Under the pieces are notes generated by a model. It searched no databases and was not told the DNA's origin. It was given only the letters and a program-made list of their open reading frames with translations. Of a stretch of 64,000 nucleotides of DNA, positions 16,912 through 24,796 are shown piece by piece. Positions within the stretch are counted from its first letter, which is position 1. The number at the start of each line of letters is the position of its first letter. A program made the translations under genes and the position numbers. The stretch comes from Rhizobiaceae bacterium (GTDB lineage Bacteria > Pseudomonadota > Alphaproteobacteria > Rhizobiales > Rhizobiaceae): the NCBI GenBank assembly GCA_023953905.1, contig JAMLJA010000003.1, positions 275,632 to 339,631 on the forward strand. Reading direction: 5' to 3'.

Positions 16912-18726
16912 ATGGGGTCAGAATCGTTGTTGCAGGAGCTTTCGCCGCCCGAGGTAGGGATCGACATTTTTACGATGGTCGTACTTCGTCGCCGTTTTGA
17001 GGCGATCATTGGAGAGATGATCAACGCGCTGTTCAAGTCAGGCCGGTCAGGCGTCCTGAATACCGCGATGGATTTTTCCTGCAGCCTGACGGACGCGAAT
17101 TTCCAGTCCATCAGTCTTGCCCAGGGCCTCCCGGTCCATGTCGGCGCGATCGATCTCATTCCAAGGGCTGTCGTTGACAAGTTTGGTACCGACATCCACC
17201 CGGGCGACTGCTTCGTCAACAATAGCGGCTACCTCGGAAACACGCACTGCGCCGACTTCACGGTCTGCGCGCCGGTTTTCGTGGATGACTCGATCGCTTT
17301 CTATGTGATCGCTCGCGCTCACCTCGGCGACATGGGTTTCCCGACACCGACTACCTATGGGCCACGGTCCCGAGATGTCTATGAAGAAGGGCTGATCCTT
17401 CCCTGCGTGCGTATCCAGAAAGGGTATAAGGATGTGCCCGAGGTCATAGACATATGCCGTGCCAATATTCGCGTGCCCGATCAGTTCTACGGGGATTATC
17501 TGGCTGTTCTTTCGGCAGTCCGCACCGGTGAAAGCCGTTTGAAATCGCTCTGCGGGAAGTACGGCGCCGATGTCGTCAGGACCTTCGTCGACGAATTTCA
17601 GAACTACGCGGAGCGCATGGCGAGGACGGCAATTTCAAATCTGCCGAAGGGACGCCTCTCCAAGGAGATGCTTTACGATTCCGAGACCGAGCTCTACCCG
17701 ACCGGCATTCCGATCCGCGCCACGATCGAGGTCGATCCCGACGAAGAACTGATCACGGTCGACCTTACCGGGAACGTCGACAATCTGCCGCTCGGCATCA
17801 ATATGACCGAGAGCACGACAACCGCCGCTTGCATGACCGCGGTGCTGAACGTGCTTGGTGCCGACGTGCCTCGCTGCACTGGCTCTTTTCGCCGCGTGAA
17901 GCTCGTGCTGCGCGAGGGTGCCGCAATCGGAAAACCGAAATTTCCGGCCGCGACGTCGGCCGCGACGACCAATCTCTGCCACGCTCTGATCCCGCATATA
18001 CAGTCGATGTTCGCGGATCTTCGCGGCGATCTGGGAACAGCCTATGGCACGATCGGAATGCCGGGCTCCTGCGCAGTCGTCAGCGGCAACGACCCTCGCG
18101 GTGACCGCCCCTTCGTCAACCAGCTAATCATGGGCTACTGGGGCGGCCCTGCAATGAGCGGCCATGACGGCTGGCTGACCTACGGCAGCGGCGCAAGCCA
18201 GGGTATCCTCTGGCAATCCAGCGTCGAAGTGGTCGAACAGCAGCAGCCGATCATCATCGAGAAACTCGAAGTTCGCTGTGACTCTGCGGGGGCAGGGCAG
18301 TGGGAGGGAGCCCCAGGCGCCGAATGCGTCATCCGTCCGCGCTCCGGTGCGGTGCGTTTCATGGTGAACTCCGCGTCGCGTGACCACCCTCCGCAGGGCG
18401 TCGCGGGGGGCACGAGCGCCGCGCCCATGCAGATCGCCCGGCTGGATAGGGACGGACAGCGCAGCGAACTGCCCATTTCGGTCGATGCCGTGATCGATGT
18501 CGGCGAAAAACTCGTTTCCGAAGGTTGTGGTGGTGGCGGCTTCGGCGATCCGCTCGATCGTGACGCCGACAGGGTGCTCCAATCCGTGCTCGCGGGACGC
18601 GTCAGCGAAGAGCGGGCCAAGTCGATTTACGGCGTCGTGCTCGTTGGTGACGGCGCCCATCGGAAACTGGATTACACGGCAACACGGGAGTGCCGTGCGG
18701 GTATGCGTCGAGGAGCATCGGCATGA
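16912..18726 (+). CDS. hyuB: Hydantoinase B/oxoprolinase family protein (HyuB)
   Basis: A 604-residue subunit of the ATP-dependent hydantoinase/oxoprolinase/acetone-carboxylase superfamily. Recognised from LRRRFEAIIGEMINALFKSGRSGVL in parts, the DFSCSLTDANF and LPVHVGAI motifs, GDCFVNNSGYLGNTHCADF, and the C-terminal glycine-rich EGCGGGGFGDPLDRD. With HyuA it hydrolyses cyclic amides (N-methylhydantoin, 5-oxoproline) or, in carboxylase relatives, carboxylates ketones; sequence alone does not separate these. Its stop overlaps the hyuA start (ATGA), so the two are made together. The gene order B before A is found in several proteobacteria. Confidence 0.88.
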   Translation: MGSESLLQELSPPEVGIDIFTMVVLRRRFEAIIGEMINALFKSGRSGVLNTAMDFSCSLTDANFQSISLAQGLPVHVGAIDLIPRAVVDKFGTDIHPGDCFVNNSGYLGNTHCADFTVCAPVFVDDSIAFYVIARAHLGDMGFPTPTTYGPRSRDVYEEGLILPCVRIQKGYKDVPEVIDICRANIRVPDQFYGDYLAVLSAVRTGESRLKSLCGKYGADVVRTFVDEFQNYAERMARTAISNLPKGRLSKEMLYDSETELYPTGIPIRATIEVDPDEELITVDLTGNVDNLPLGINMTESTTTAACMTAVLNVLGADVPRCTGSFRRVKLVLREGAAIGKPKFPAATSAATTNLCHALIPHIQSMFADLRGDLGTAYGTIGMPGSCAVVSGNDPRGDRPFVNQLIMGYWGGPAMSGHDGWLTYGSGASQGILWQSSVEVVEQQQPIIIEKLEVRCDSAGAGQWEGAPGAECVIRPRSGAVRFMVNSASRDHPPQGVAGGTSAAPMQIARLDRDGQRSELPISVDAVIDVGEKLVSEGCGGGGFGDPLDRDADRVLQSVLAGRVSEERAKSIYGVVLVGDGAHRKLDYTATRECRAGMRRGASA

Positions 18727-20786
18727 ACGTTCAAATCGCCGTCGACGTCGGTGGGACATTCACAGATCTTGTTCTCCAGGAGTCGTCCGGGCAGATTCGG
18801 ACCTACAAGGCTCCTACGACGCCCGGCAGGATCGTTGACGGCATCCTCAATGGCGTCGAGCTGATCGCCGATGACTTTGGTCTCGATCGTCGCGAACTCC
18901 TGCGCAAATGCACACGTTTCGCTTGCGGTACGACCGCCGCTACAAACGCTATCCTCGAGAAAACCTATGCCACCACGGGTCTCATCTGCACGGAGGGCTT
19001 CCGGGACATCCTGACTGTGCGTGAAGGCGGAAAGGCCGACACATACACGATCGCGATCGATTATCCCGAGCCGTACATCGCCAGACATCTGACGCATGGC
19101 GTGCGCGAGCGCATGAACAGTGAGGGCGGTGTCGAAACGCCGCTTGACGAAAGCCAGGCGATTGAAGCGATCTCGCAACTCAGGGCGCTTGGCGTCGAGT
19201 CGATCGCCGTCTGTCTCCTGTGGTCGATCGCCAACCCTTCGCACGAGATCCGTATCGGCCAACTTATCGAGAAACACTGGCCAGGTATTCCGTTCAGCTT
19301 GAGCCATCAGACGAGCCCAACGCTGCGCGAATATCGCCGCACCTCGGCCACTGCCATCGATGCATCGCTGAAACCGCTAGTCAGCAGAACTGTCAACGAA
19401 CTCGAAGCGCGTCTCCGCGATGCCGGACTCGAGGGCGTGCTGACGCTGATGGCGTCGTCCGGCGGACAGACCGCCGTCGATGAAGTGATAGCTCGGCCGA
19501 TCAATCTTTGCCTGTCCGGACCGTCGGCAGCCCCCGTCTCGGCACGCACCTCGATCAAGGCCGAGAATGAGGAAACCTGCAACGCGATCGTTGTCGACAT
19601 GGGAGGCACCAGCTTTGATATCAGCATTATCGATGACTGGCAGATCCCGATGCATCGCGAAGGCATTATCGACGGACATGTGTTCGGCGTTGCCTCAGTC
19701 GAGGTTAAGACGATCGGCGCCGGAGGCGGCTCGATAGCACGTGTGGATTCCGGCGGCTTTATCCATGTCGGACCCGAAAGCGCCAAGTCTGTCCCTGGCC
19801 CGGCTTGTTACAGCCGTGGGGGGACGCGCCCGACGGTCACCGACGCCAATCTCGTTCGCGGCTTTCTCGATGCGGGGAACTTTGCGGGCGGCACCATGAC
19901 GCTCGATCTCGCCAAGGCACGCGCGGCGATCTCAGAGCACGTCGCAGAAAGCCTCGATTTGTCGACCGAGGAGGCTGCATCCCTGATTGGTCTCAGCGTC
20001 GAACAGAATATGGTAGCGGCGATCGACGAGATCACCATCAAACGCGGCGTTGATCCGCGCGAATATGTGATGGTTGCAGGCGGAGCTGCGGCTGGCTTGC
20101 ATGCGGTGCCGATCGCACGAGAACTCGGCATCAAGCGGATCTTCGTTCCACCTGTGGCTGGTGTCCTCAGTGCCTTCGGCATCCTTGTCAGTGACATTAA
20201 GTCGACTTTCTCGAGAAGCGTGCCGCTCTCCACCAATGCGTTCGACTTCGCAAAAGCCAATGAGGCGCTGGCTACTCTGGTGGGCGAGGCCGAGGCGTAT
20301 CTCGACCGCATGAAGGCGCCTGCCGGTTCGCGTGAAATCCAGTTCTCGGCTGAGGCACGATATCGCGGCCAGGTCTGGCAGATATCCTTGCCGTTCGATA
20401 TGCGTCGGTTTGAAAGCCAGGCTGATCTTCAGCGGCTGGTGGAGGCATTCCACCAACTGCACGAGAAGCTCTACTTTGTCAGGTCGTCCGACCCTGTGGA
20501 GTTTACGGAGTGGACGGTGGTGGCGATTGGCAAGCTGCCCTCGGCAGACCTGAAATATGGCGGAGCGCCTTCGTTACCAGTTGCGGAAAAGACGAGGCGT
20601 TCCGTTTATATGAGAGAGCTCGGAGGCAGCCGCGAGATTCGCGTGGTGGATGGCACACAGCTCGCACCGGGAACGGTCGTACAGGGGCCTGCCCTGATCG
20701 ACCAGCCTCTCACCACGATCGTCCTCTATCCTTCAACCAAAGCCACCTACTCCGCCAATGGCGGTGTCTGGATCGATCTTCACTAG
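18723..20786 (+). CDS. hyuA: Hydantoinase/oxoprolinase subunit A (HyuA), ATP-binding
   Basis: A 687-residue ASKHA-fold ATPase subunit partnering HyuB. Seen: N-terminal IAVDVGGTFTDLVL nucleotide motif, CGTTAATNAILE, TSPTLREYRRTSATAIDASL, the second phosphate motif VDMGGTSFDISII, and GAGGGSIARVD. It activates the ring amide (or bicarbonate/ketone) by phosphorylation. The ATG at 18723 was chosen over upstream starts because it begins the conserved domain and overlaps the hyuB stop. Together with the flavoprotein at 24793, a route through an N-methylated hydantoin-like compound is conceivable, but no N-carbamoyl amino acid amidase is present here. Confidence 0.9.
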   Translation: MNVQIAVDVGGTFTDLVLQESSGQIRTYKAPTTPGRIVDGILNGVELIADDFGLDRRELLRKCTRFACGTTAATNAILEKTYATTGLICTEGFRDILTVREGGKADTYTIAIDYPEPYIARHLTHGVRERMNSEGGVETPLDESQAIEAISQLRALGVESIAVCLLWSIANPSHEIRIGQLIEKHWPGIPFSLSHQTSPTLREYRRTSATAIDASLKPLVSRTVNELEARLRDAGLEGVLTLMASSGGQTAVDEVIARPINLCLSGPSAAPVSARTSIKAENEETCNAIVVDMGGTSFDISIIDDWQIPMHREGIIDGHVFGVASVEVKTIGAGGGSIARVDSGGFIHVGPESAKSVPGPACYSRGGTRPTVTDANLVRGFLDAGNFAGGTMTLDLAKARAAISEHVAESLDLSTEEAASLIGLSVEQNMVAAIDEITIKRGVDPREYVMVAGGAAAGLHAVPIARELGIKRIFVPPVAGVLSAFGILVSDIKSTFSRSVPLSTNAFDFAKANEALATLVGEAEAYLDRMKAPAGSREIQFSAEARYRGQVWQISLPFDMRRFESQADLQRLVEAFHQLHEKLYFVRSSDPVEFTEWTVVAIGKLPSADLKYGGAPSLPVAEKTRRSVYMRELGGSREIRVVDGTQLAPGTVVQGPALIDQPLTTIVLYPSTKATYSANGGVWIDLH

Positions 20787-20801
20787 TGGGAACACCCTGA
20801 A

Positions 20802-21743
20802 ATGTCCGCCAAGCAGACCCGAATCTTCCTCAACGGCGAATTCGTTGGGGAAGAGGATGCGAAAGTGTCCGTTTTCGACCGCTGTTTCCTGTATGGAGAC
20901 GGCATCTTCGAAGGTGTAGCGGTGTGGGATCGCGCCCCGTTCCGGCTGCAGCCGCATCTCGACCGTATGCAGGACGGTCTGGACTATCTGCGCATTGAAA
21001 ACCCGTACGACAATGTCGGCTGGTCCGATCTGATCGAGCGCACGATCGACGAAAACAAGATGGAAGACGGCTATCTGCGCATCCAGATCAGCCGCGGGGA
21101 AGGCATCTCGTCGATCAAGTGGGAACCGCGCCTCCTGCGTAGGGCAGAGCCGAATGTTACGATCATTCCGATCGTGGGTTTCAAGGACTATTACAAAGGA
21201 TTGATCGCGGAGAAGATGGGAACTGGCCTACGTGCCAAGATTCTGTCCCGGCCCCGCGTGCCGACGGCGTCACTGCCGTCTGGGACCAAGCACTGCAACT
21301 ACTTGAACAGTGTTCTAGGTGCTATTGAGGTCACCTCTGCACAAACGGACATCGGCATCGCTGTCGATCGTGACGGCTTCGTTACCGAAGGTATCGCCTA
21401 CAATGTGTTTGCGGTTAAGAACGGTGAGCTTTTCACGTCACCGCTCAACCGCGATATCCTTCCAGGCATCACTCGTTCGGTCGTGCTCGAGATTGCCGCC
21501 CGCGAGGGAATCGAGGCGAAAGAAGTCCTGTTCGATGCCTTTGCGCTGACCTCCGCGGACGAGGTGTTCATCTGTTCGACCCTGGAACTCGCCGTTCCGG
21601 TTATCGAGGTGGCCGGCCGCAAGATCGGCTCGGGGAAACCGGGACCGATCACCTGCAAGTTCGGCAAGCTGCTCACCGAAACCATGGCTCGCGAGGCCAG
21701 CGCGTGGCACGCCGCTCGTGCAAACCGCAGAGCTATCGCATGA
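20802..21743 (+). CDS. Class IV (branched-chain/D-amino acid type) PLP aminotransferase
   Basis: A 313-residue fold-type IV transaminase. Seen: FLNGEFVGEEDAKVSVFDR and LYGDGIFEGV at the N-terminus, the PLP-binding Lys163 in SGTKHCNYLNSVLG, and VTEGIAYNVFAVKNGEL (cofactor phosphate/ring contacts). It moves an amino group between an amino acid and a keto acid; substrate class (L-branched, D-amino acid or aryl amine) is not resolvable by eye. It starts 15 bases after hyuA and its stop overlaps the next SDR (ATGA), placing it firmly in the hyu operon. Confidence 0.9.
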   Translation: MSAKQTRIFLNGEFVGEEDAKVSVFDRCFLYGDGIFEGVAVWDRAPFRLQPHLDRMQDGLDYLRIENPYDNVGWSDLIERTIDENKMEDGYLRIQISRGEGISSIKWEPRLLRRAEPNVTIIPIVGFKDYYKGLIAEKMGTGLRAKILSRPRVPTASLPSGTKHCNYLNSVLGAIEVTSAQTDIGIAVDRDGFVTEGIAYNVFAVKNGELFTSPLNRDILPGITRSVVLEIAAREGIEAKEVLFDAFALTSADEVFICSTLELAVPVIEVAGRKIGSGKPGPITCKFGKLLTETMAREASAWHAARANRRAIA

Positions 21744-22507
21744 ATGCGTTTGTTGATCTCAATGGCAAGACCGTCCTTGTGACCGGGGGGGCGCGAGGTA
21801 TCGGTGAAGGTATAGTACGTGGACTTCTGGAGCAGGGCGCATTCGTTGTTCTGAACTACACGTCGAGCAAGGAGCGTGCCGAAGCGATCGCCGACGAGTT
21901 CGGCCGTGATCGTTGCCTCCCCGTCCAGGCTCACATGGATCGTGTCGAACACCTGGAAAGGCTCTGGACGGAAGCGGTTGCGTGGAAGGGCCGTGTCGAC
22001 ACACTCGTCAGCAATGCGGCCGTGAGACAGCCAATTTCCATGACCGCTCCTGCTGCGGATTGGGACGCGCATTGGCTCTACACGCTCAAGGTCAACCTGA
22101 TGGCGACCGCGCATCTCTCCAGGCTCGCCGTGCTGCATTTCCAGGAAATGGGTGGGGGTTCGATCATCGGCATTTCCGCGCGTATAGCGGTTCGCGGCGA
22201 CCGGCCGGACTTCTTCCATGACGGCGCCTCGAAAGGCGCGATGAACTCGTTGCTGCGCGGTATTGCCCGGTCCTACGCCAAGGAGAATATTCAGACCTAC
22301 ATCCTTTGTGTCGGCGTCATCAAAACCCGTCAGAGCGATGATATGCTCTCAATCTATGGCGCGGAGGAAATGCTCGCCGAGATTCCGGTCGGTCATTTTG
22401 GACAGCCGTCCGATGTTGCCAACGTTGTCGTGTTCTGCGCGAGCGGCAGAGCGAAATATTCCAGTGGCACGACGATCGATGTCACCGGTGCATCGTTCAT
22501 TCATTGA
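21740..22507 (+). CDS. SDR-family protein lacking the catalytic tyrosine
   Basis: A 255-residue Rossmann-fold protein: TGGARGIG dinucleotide motif near residue 13, NAAVRQP (NNAG region degenerate to SNAA), and a Ser in GISARI. Where classical SDRs have Y-x-x-x-K the sequence reads D-G-A-S-K (FFHDGASKGAMNSLL), so the catalytic Tyr is replaced by Asp while Lys is kept. It also ends with the usual TTIDVTGASFIH. Either it binds a nucleotide without classical reduction chemistry, or uses another acid. The start at 21740 overlaps the aminotransferase stop by four bases. Confidence 0.85.
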   Translation: MNAFVDLNGKTVLVTGGARGIGEGIVRGLLEQGAFVVLNYTSSKERAEAIADEFGRDRCLPVQAHMDRVEHLERLWTEAVAWKGRVDTLVSNAAVRQPISMTAPAADWDAHWLYTLKVNLMATAHLSRLAVLHFQEMGGGSIIGISARIAVRGDRPDFFHDGASKGAMNSLLRGIARSYAKENIQTYILCVGVIKTRQSDDMLSIYGAEEMLAEIPVGHFGQPSDVANVVVFCASGRAKYSSGTTIDVTGASFIH

Positions 22508-22519
22508 GCAAGCAGATCG

Positions 22520-24796
22520 ATGAAGGCGGTGGCCGACTCTTCCAGCTTGATCGAATGTTCTCCACACCGCGTGGAAGATGATCGCTTCATTACAGGCCAA
22601 GGCCGATATGTCGCTGATCTCAAGTTCGAGAATCTTGCGCACGCCGTATTCTTGCGGGCGCCGGTTGCCCATGCACGCATAACATCCATCAATCTCGACG
22701 CCGTTCGCGAGTCCGAGGGCGTCATAGCTGCATTCACAGGTCTTGATCTGAAGCAGGCCGGCCTTCGCCCCATGCCATGTCTTCGAGCGACAAACAGCGC
22801 GGACGGAACTCCATTCAACGCTCCGGAACGGTATCCGATCGCAGTTGATACCGTGCGCCACGCGGGTGAGGCCATTGCGGTCGTCATAGCCGAGAGCGAG
22901 GCCCAGGCGCTCGATGCACTCGACGTGGCGGAATTGGAATTCGATACGCTGGATGTCGTCGTGGACGCGCCGTCGAGCAGGGAAAACGCGTTCGATTGGG
23001 AGAAGGGCGATCGGGCTACCACCGATGAGGCTTTTGCGCGCGCTGCCCGGATAGTGCGTCTCGAAGCAGTCAACAACCGCGTTCTCATAAGCCCAATCGA
23101 GCCGCGAGGCGCCGTTGCCGTTCACGATCACGAACTGAACGCCTATACGCTCTACGCTCCGACGCAGGGCGTGCACCTGGTTCGCACCCTGCTCGCGCCC
23201 ACATTGGGCATTGAGCCCAGCAAACTCCGGGTCATCACCAATGATGTCGGCGGTAGCTTCGGCGCCAAGCTGGTAAGCATGCCGGAACAGACGGCGCTGC
23301 TGTTTGCTGCAAAAGCCTGTAGACGGCCTGTGCGCTGGCTTGCCACCCGATCGGAGAACCAACTGACCGACATCGCCGGGCGCGATCATGTCAGCACGGC
23401 AGAATTGGCGCTGGACGCCGATCACAGGATCATAGGGCTGCGTGTCGAAACCTACGCAAACCTGGGTGCTTATGCCTCTGCGTTGGGGCCATCTCCTCCG
23501 ACTGCCGGATTTGCTGCGACGCTATGCGGGCCTTATGATTTCCAGGCTATGCATCTGACCGTTCGTGGGCGCTTCACGAATACGGCGCCCACGGATGCCT
23601 ATCGAGGCTCCGGCAAGCCTGAATCGGTTCACCTTATGGAGCGATTGATTGCGCGAGCGGGTATCGAGACCGGTCTTGGCCCGATCGAGTTTCGGCGCCG
23701 CAATCTAATTCCTGCTCGGAGGCTGCCTTACACTGCGGCGAGCGGATACATATACGATAATGCCGACTTCGCTTCTGTGATGGACAAGGCCGTCGAGCTC
23801 GCGGGCTGGCAGGATTTTGAAAGCCGCAGAAGAACGAGCGAATCTGTCGGTCTGAGACGGGGTATTGGGCTCGGCCTGTATCTCCATACGAGCGGTGTGA
23901 CATCTCAGGAACTCTCAAGAGTCAAGGTCAACGCCTCCGGTTTCGTATCCATTGAGACCGGCACTCAATCGTCCGGGCAGGGCCATGAGACAAGCTTTGC
24001 GCAACTGATCGCAGAAAAGCTTGGGTTGAAGCTCAACGAAGTTCGCGTTTTCCAGGGCGATTCGCTGAATGCCGAGTCTGGAGGACCGACCGCCGGATCC
24101 TCCAGCTTGCAGGTCGGCGGCGTGACCATTTTGCGCGCCGCTGATGCGATGCTGGAACGAGCTAAGGACCGCGCCGCTGCGCATTTGGGCGTGAATGTGG
24201 ATAGCATCACCTACGAGCGGGGATATCTCTACGCAGCCGGCACCAATCATTCCGTCAGTCTTTTCGAGTTGACTGCCGCCCTGGAAAGTCGAGGGGAACC
24301 GGGATGTCAGGGCGAAGCGGCTCTCGCCGGCAACATACTAACAATTCCAAACGGGGCGTATGTCTGCGAGGTCGTCATCGACCCGGATACAGGCTCGATA
24401 GAAATCGAACGTTTCGTTGCCGTCGATGATGTCGGGCGTCGGCTCAATCCGCAGATAGTGGAAGGTCAGATACACGGCGCGATCGCGCAAGGCATCGGGC
24501 AGGCTCTGCACGAGCGCGTCATCTACGATCCCGAAAGCGGGCAAATGCTCACCGGCAGCTTGATGGATTACGGCCTTCCCCGCGCTGACGATCTTCCCAT
24601 GTTGGAGGTTTACGCCGCTGACATTCCCACCACCAACAACATTCTGGGAATGAAGGGCGCGGGAGAAATTGGATGCATCGGGGCCCCTGCCGCGGTGATG
24701 AACGCGGTCGCGGACGCTGTCGGCCACGACAAGATCGATATGCCCCTGACACCTGAGGGCGTCTGGCGCGCACTAGAATTCCCGGAGCTATCATGA
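22520..24796 (+). CDS. Molybdopterin-binding large subunit, xanthine dehydrogenase/aldehyde oxidase family
   Basis: A 758-residue molybdenum hydroxylase catalytic subunit. Seen: GQGRYVADL at the N-terminus, NDVGGSFGAK (molybdopterin contact), PTDAYRGSGKPE (RGxG variant), TGTQSSGQGHETSFAQ, and the catalytic Glu in KGAGEIGCIG near the end. It hydroxylates an N-heterocycle, aldehyde or CO-type substrate using water. The usual FAD (medium) and 2Fe-2S (small) subunit genes are not next to it and none appears elsewhere in the window, so electrons must leave through unlinked partners or the adjacent flavoprotein. Its stop overlaps the next start (ATGA). Confidence 0.9.
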   Translation: MKAVADSSSLIECSPHRVEDDRFITGQGRYVADLKFENLAHAVFLRAPVAHARITSINLDAVRESEGVIAAFTGLDLKQAGLRPMPCLRATNSADGTPFNAPERYPIAVDTVRHAGEAIAVVIAESEAQALDALDVAELEFDTLDVVVDAPSSRENAFDWEKGDRATTDEAFARAARIVRLEAVNNRVLISPIEPRGAVAVHDHELNAYTLYAPTQGVHLVRTLLAPTLGIEPSKLRVITNDVGGSFGAKLVSMPEQTALLFAAKACRRPVRWLATRSENQLTDIAGRDHVSTAELALDADHRIIGLRVETYANLGAYASALGPSPPTAGFAATLCGPYDFQAMHLTVRGRFTNTAPTDAYRGSGKPESVHLMERLIARAGIETGLGPIEFRRRNLIPARRLPYTAASGYIYDNADFASVMDKAVELAGWQDFESRRRTSESVGLRRGIGLGLYLHTSGVTSQELSRVKVNASGFVSIETGTQSSGQGHETSFAQLIAEKLGLKLNEVRVFQGDSLNAESGGPTAGSSSLQVGGVTILRAADAMLERAKDRAAAHLGVNVDSITYERGYLYAAGTNHSVSLFELTAALESRGEPGCQGEAALAGNILTIPNGAYVCEVVIDPDTGSIEIERFVAVDDVGRRLNPQIVEGQIHGAIAQGIGQALHERVIYDPESGQMLTGSLMDYGLPRADDLPMLEVYAADIPTTNNILGMKGAGEIGCIGAPAAVMNAVADAVGHDKIDMPLTPEGVWRALEFPELS

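Noticed and set aside
16912..20786. Acetone or acetophenone carboxylase.
   Set aside because: HyuBA-type subunits fit, but no small gamma subunit of acetone carboxylase and no ketone-linked genes are nearby; the general hydantoinase/oxoprolinase call is safer.
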